A DNA stretch of 15,707 bases from NCBI GenBank assembly GCA_018262455.1, contig JAGSPR010000116.1:1-15707 (forward strand), given 5' to 3'. The position numbers and the translations under genes are program-made. The stretch comes from Deltaproteobacteria bacterium. GTDB taxonomy: Bacteria > Myxococcota > Polyangia > Haliangiales > Haliangiaceae. Shown here piece after piece: positions 13,586 to 15,707 of the stretch (position 1 is the first letter of the stretch; every line of letters starts with the position of its first letter). A model generated the notes under the pieces. The model saw only the letters and a list, made by a program, of their open reading frames with translations, ran no database searches and was not told where the DNA came from.

Positions 13586-13971
13586 CCGCTGGCCTCACGG
13601 ATGATCTCGATCGTGCGTGGCCGCCGCTCGTACCGGCCATCCCAGCGCGCCACGATCTTGCGAAGTTGCTGCGCCCCCGGGGAGTCGCCTCTGCCTGTTT
13701 CCTCGAGACGCGCCAGCTCTGCGACAGGATCGATGGGCAGGGAACAGCAAGCGATCACGACTGCCTCGGCCCGCGCGTCGGTCTCGGATACCGCCTCGAT
13801 GACCTGCGGGGCGACTGATCCGCCCGGCGCGCGATCGATCTCGCGGAGCAGAGCCGCCAACGGCTTGGCCTGCTGATCGGCCGTACTGACCAGGCTCCAC
13901 ATGTCGCTCCATCGCTTGTCGACCATGGCGCCGAGATATGCCTCGAGGATCTCTCTCGCCGATCGCGACAT
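13549..13971 (-). CDS. Small hypothetical protein, possibly NTF2/SnoaL-like
   Basis: A 140-residue cytosolic-looking protein. It starts MSRSAREILEAYLGAMVDKRW and has SDMWSLVSTADQQ shortly after. An N-terminal helix with a Y-x-x-A-hydrophobic-x-x-x-x-W-x-x-hydrophobic pattern is typical of NTF2-like (SnoaL, DUF4878) domains. The C terminus, TIEIIREASGWRVCAGW, is a strand followed by GWRV, as in those folds. The middle includes EAVVIACCSLPIDPVAEL. The family call is tentative. The ATG at 13971 is chosen over a GTG at 13986; neither has a good Shine-Dalgarno. It may be cotranscribed with the lipoprotein gene 212 bp upstream, though tandem repeats lie between. Confidence 0.7.
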   Translation of the reverse strand: MSRSAREILEAYLGAMVDKRWSDMWSLVSTADQQAKPLAALLREIDRAPGGSVAPQVIEAVSETDARAEAVVIACCSLPIDPVAELARLEETGRGDSPGAQQLRKIVARWDGRYERRPRTIEIIREASGWRVCAGWSDPR

Positions 13972-14139
13972 GCCCGCATCGTGCACTGGCCGTGCTTGGA
14001 GTCAAGCTCGCCCGATAGCGCAGGACGGTTCGGTCACCTGGGACGTCAGCGCTCCGCCGGCGATCGCGTTACATCGCTGAACGGATGGTCACGACAGAAC
14101 GAAGGGAAGAGCCGACCAACGAGCGTCCATCGCGCGTTG

Positions 14140-14154
14140 ATCAACCCGGTGCGG
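14140..14154 (-). repeat. Shorter, inverted relative of the dispersed 20-bp repeat (copy C)
   Basis: On the minus strand CCGCACCGGGTTGAT matches copies A and B over 15 positions except for one missing G. It is next to the palindrome TTGATCAA (14137-14144) and overlaps a 15-bp tandem duplication, just past the lipoprotein stop codon. Confidence 0.45.
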
Positions 14155-14175
14155 GAGGGGCCGGTGCGGGAGGGG
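14146..14175. repeat. Exact 15-bp tandem duplication after the lipoprotein gene
   Basis: CCGGTGCGGGAGGGG occurs at 14146-14160 and again at 14161-14175 without mismatch. It lies 8 bp past the stop codon (minus strand) of the lipoprotein gene, in its 3' untranslated region. Confidence 0.9.
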
Positions 14176-14182
14176 GAGGCGG

Positions 14183-14845
14183 CTACTTGCGACCAACCCA
14201 GGTGCAAGGAACCACGCCGGTCGTGATGTCGAGCTCGGGTGGACCGATCAAGCCGTTCGGAGGCTCGTCGCGGTACTCGAGCCACACGTGACTGTCCGCG
14301 ACGATGAAGATCGGGCGATCGGTACGCAACGCGGAGCCGGGGAAGTTCTTGATCGCCTCGTCAGCGCACCGTTGCGCGGCCTGCAGCGTGGTGACGACAT
14401 CGAACGTCCGGCTCGCCATCGTCGGGCCCGGATCATCGGCGAGGGACACCGGCTTGCCGTCGCATTGGTCCGCAACTGGGTCGATCGCGACCGACAGGCG
14501 ATGGCCGAACGAGACGTTCCAGCTCGAACCCGCCCCGTGAGACACCCGCGCGACCTCGAATCGCTCGCGCGCCTTGCCGATCTTCTTCGCATATGGCGGA
14601 CGCGCATAGCATGCTCGCGCGAGACCGACGATCCGGTGGAGATCGGGCCCCGCCGGTGACGGCGGCGCGTCGGGCGCGACGGCCGCGACAGCGGCGTCGG
14701 ATGGTGCGCTGGTCGACGCGCTGTCTGGCACCGAGGCTGGCCTTGCATCGCCGGACGACGACGCTGCGCGCTGGTTGGGACCACAGGCGGTGGGACCACA
14801 GGCGGTGATGACGAAAAGCGACGCTGACAGGCAATGTTCGAGCAT
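14183..14845 (-). CDS. Lipoprotein of unknown function with duplicated lipidation-site sequence
   Basis: A 220-residue predicted lipoprotein. The signal MLEHCLSASLFVITAC is short, lacks Lys/Arg near the start and ends in lipobox ITAC, making Cys16 the lipid site. The next five residues, GPTAC, repeat the same stretch because of an exact 15-bp tandem duplication. An Ala/Pro/Ser/Asp linker runs to about residue 67. The folded domain starts DLHRIVGLARACYARPPYAK and contains GSSWNVSFGHRLSVAID, VTTLQAAQRCADEAIKNFPG, IFIVADSHVWLEYRD and a final Cys in VVPCTWVGRK. The cysteines suggest periplasmic disulfides. I do not recognise the family. The ATG at 14845 is chosen for the signal; a GTG at 14851 is also open. 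No clear Shine-Dalgarno. Its upstream region is the ADP-ribosylglycohydrolase relic. Confidence 0.82.
   Translation of the reverse strand: MLEHCLSASLFVITACGPTACGPNQRAASSSGDARPASVPDSASTSAPSDAAVAAVAPDAPPSPAGPDLHRIVGLARACYARPPYAKKIGKARERFEVARVSHGAGSSWNVSFGHRLSVAIDPVADQCDGKPVSLADDPGPTMASRTFDVVTTLQAAQRCADEAIKNFPGSALRTDRPIFIVADSHVWLEYRDEPPNGLIGPPELDITTGVVPCTWVGRK
14777..14806 (-). repeat. Exact 15-bp tandem duplication at the lipidated cysteine
   Basis: On the plus strand GGGACCACAGGCGGT occurs at 14777-14791 and 14792-14806. On the coding strand each copy encodes TACGP, so the protein reads ITACGPTACGP and has two candidate lipidation cysteines; only the first has a good residue at position -3. 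Confidence 0.9.
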
Positions 14846-14894
14846 GACCACTGCGACGCACCAACACCGTCGGGGTTCTGATCCCGAGCGAGGC

Positions 14895-15004
14895 GAATCG
14901 ACGCCCGCTCTCCCGGCTCCAGCGAGCGGCTCGAACTCGAACGTTCGTCCCCAGCGCGTCGCCTACCGCGAGTCCGAGCAACGCCCCTGTGCGCGGTCCT
15001 GCAT
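14895..15004 (-). pseudogene. N-terminal remnant of an ADP-ribosylglycohydrolase (DraG-type)
   Basis: Reading leftwards from an ATG at 15004, which still has AAGGA 4 nt upstream, the first frame gives MQDRAQG. A second frame then gives [13 protein letters not shown], the highly conserved opening motif of ADP-ribosylglycohydrolases. The first frame resumes with TFEFEPLAGAGRAG. One missing base (in a G run near 14984) and one extra base (near 14950) would rejoin the parts as [27 protein letters not shown], as expected for this family, in which the early Thr-x-Glu-Phe region follows the GDALG motif. After about 30 residues the similarity stops, so the metal-binding and catalytic parts are gone. 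The family removes ADP-ribose from proteins or small molecules. This copy is non-functional. Confidence 0.7.
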
Positions 15005-15022
15005 CGGATCCTTGGGTTCGTG

Positions 15023-15206
15023 TCTGAATGGTGTGGCATGGACACGAACACATCAGCGAGCCACCGGGAGGCTTCAGATCGACGCCCTCGCTCGGAAGGG
15101 CGGTTGATACCCACAGCCTGGTGACGCGACACCCGGTCAGGCGGCGAGCGAACCAGATCCGGACCAGGTTTCGGCTCGTTACACGAGGCTTGCTCCGGAT
15201 TCCGGG
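15023..15206. other. Non-coding stretch between the relic and the secreted-protein promoter
   Basis: Open frames here lack codon bias and domain patterns. I see no RNA gene, strong inverted repeat or recognisable gene remnant beyond the ADP-ribosylglycohydrolase start. Confidence 0.4.
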
Positions 15207-15222
15207 TGGCACGCCCCCTGCT
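15207..15222 (+). promoter_or_regulatory. Candidate sigma-54 (-24/-12) promoter
   Basis: TGGCACGCCCCCTGCT matches the consensus TGGCACRNNNNTTGCW with one difference (C for the first T of TTGC). The invariant GG and GC have the required 10-nt spacing. Transcription would start near 15233, giving a leader of about 60 nt before the ATG at 15295. Sigma-54 promoters need an enhancer-binding activator; no upstream site is identified. Confidence 0.45.
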
Positions 15223-15294
15223 CACCTGTGCGTGGGCTGGACTCGACGCTGGGGCCTTCACCCGGAGCCATCCACCTCCAGGGGAGTTACGAGG

Positions 15295-15707
15295 ATGAAA
15301 CGAACGCTGACACCCATGATCGTGGGGGTGTGGTTGATTCTACCGACCACCGTCTGGGCTTCACCCAAGGTAGCCGTGACCGCCATCGACGGCGATTCAG
15401 GTGATGTGCGAAATGCCGTCGCCGCCGCACTGGACGGTAACGGCCTCACGCTGATCGGGATGCGAGACGTCAATCGAGCTGTCGACAAGCTGGGTGACGC
15501 TGCCGAGCTCACGACGAAGAACGCCAAGAAGCTCGCGAAGGACCTCAAGGCAGACGCCGTGGTTCAGGGCAGCATCGACGACTCGGGCGTCCGCAAGACG
15601 CTGAGGTTGAAGCTGTTCCTCAATGGCAAGAAGGCGCATGGGTTCTCGGTCCGGCTCAAGAACGTCAAGTCCCAGGCGTTCAAGTCCAAGATCCGCCACA
15701 AGATGGT
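15295..15707 (+). CDS. Secreted protein with a possible CsgG/TolB-N/LpoB-like domain (truncated by the right edge)
   Basis: 137 codons are visible and the frame is open to the window end. The signal peptide MKRTLTPMIVGVWLILP ends at TTVWA-SP, a signal peptidase I type site, so the protein is exported to the periplasm. The mature part starts SPKVAVTAIDGDSGDVRNAV and then has LDGNGLTLIGMRDVNRAVDKL, KKLAKDLKADAVVQGSI and a Lys-rich strand region. The order strand, helix, GLTLI strand, helix, KxLGADAVVxGxI strand is that of CsgG, TolB-N and LpoB/FlgT-like domains of outer-membrane proteins. That assignment is by pattern only. The ATG at 15295 has GGGGAG at 15281-15286 and GAGG directly upstream. 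A candidate sigma-54 promoter lies about 75 bp upstream. The Lys content is higher than in neighbouring genes. Confidence 0.85.
   Translation, partial: MKRTLTPMIVGVWLILPTTVWASPKVAVTAIDGDSGDVRNAVAAALDGNGLTLIGMRDVNRAVDKLGDAAELTTKNAKKLAKDLKADAVVQGSIDDSGVRKTLRLKLFLNGKKAHGFSVRLKNVKSQAFKSKIRHKM

Noticed and set aside
14248..15261. Minus-strand open frame of 337 codons over the lipoprotein gene and its upstream region
   Set aside because: It overlaps the well-supported lipoprotein frame and is Arg/Ser-rich; a different frame holds the ADP-ribosylglycohydrolase remnant.

Overview
The window is GC-rich and its genes show strong G/C bias at third codon positions. Several genes start with GTG. Five proteins look secreted or lipidated; four of these are short-signal lipoproteins whose lipid cysteine is followed by an Ala/Pro/Ser/Asp-rich linker, and one is an FG-GAP (integrin-like) propeller lipoprotein. 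Together with many taxon-restricted hypotheticals and a candidate sigma-54 promoter, this points to a large-genome predatory or soil bacterium of the Myxococcota (the Polyangia/Haliangiales side). That assignment is inference; there is no rRNA or marker gene to fix it. I found no tRNA, rRNA, CRISPR array or intact mobile element.

Left part (1-3840). At the left edge a minus-strand gene starts and runs off the window; its 37 visible residues resemble the N terminus of an aspartyl/asparaginyl beta-hydroxylase-like protein. Next come a GT-B glycosyltransferase of the macrolide/UGT type (280-1653, minus), a divergent Gfo/Idh/MocA oxidoreductase (1755-2753, plus) and a convergent phytanoyl-CoA-dioxygenase-like Fe(II)/2-oxoglutarate oxygenase (2802-3710, minus). 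Sugar transfer, sugar/polyol oxidation and hydroxylation side by side suggest a small tailoring or glycoside-modifying neighbourhood, with no recognisable core enzyme in view.

Middle part (3841-10994). This is a run of mostly unrelated single genes. They are a protein with a histone-H1-like Lys/Gln/Pro/Ala tail, a two-helix membrane protein followed by a membrane-anchored HEAT-repeat protein, a helical coiled-coil hypothetical, a small cysteine-containing lipoprotein, a four-helix membrane protein, a second 2OG-Fe(II) oxygenase, an alpha/beta hydrolase and an FG-GAP lipoprotein. Short inverted repeats sit after several stop codons. A 20-bp element occurs identically at 5307 and 7211, with a shorter inverted relative at 14140.

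Right part (11000-15707). This stretch carries several signs of gene decay: an NAD(P)-binding NmrA-like gene broken by internal deletion and frameshift, a lipoprotein gene whose coding signal changes frame near its 3' end, a doubtful stretch at 13.0-13.55 kb, and a ~110-bp remnant of an ADP-ribosylglycohydrolase that still has its Shine-Dalgarno sequence and start codon. Between these lie a small SnoaL-like/NTF2-like hypothetical and a lipoprotein gene flanked at both ends by exact 15-bp tandem duplications, one of which doubles the lipidated-cysteine region. The window ends inside a secreted protein gene preceded by a good -24/-12 (sigma-54) promoter match.

I do not see a clear new multi-gene system. 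The most distinctive items are the ADP-ribosylglycohydrolase relic, the duplicated lipobox, the dispersed repeat and the tailoring-enzyme neighbourhood at the left.
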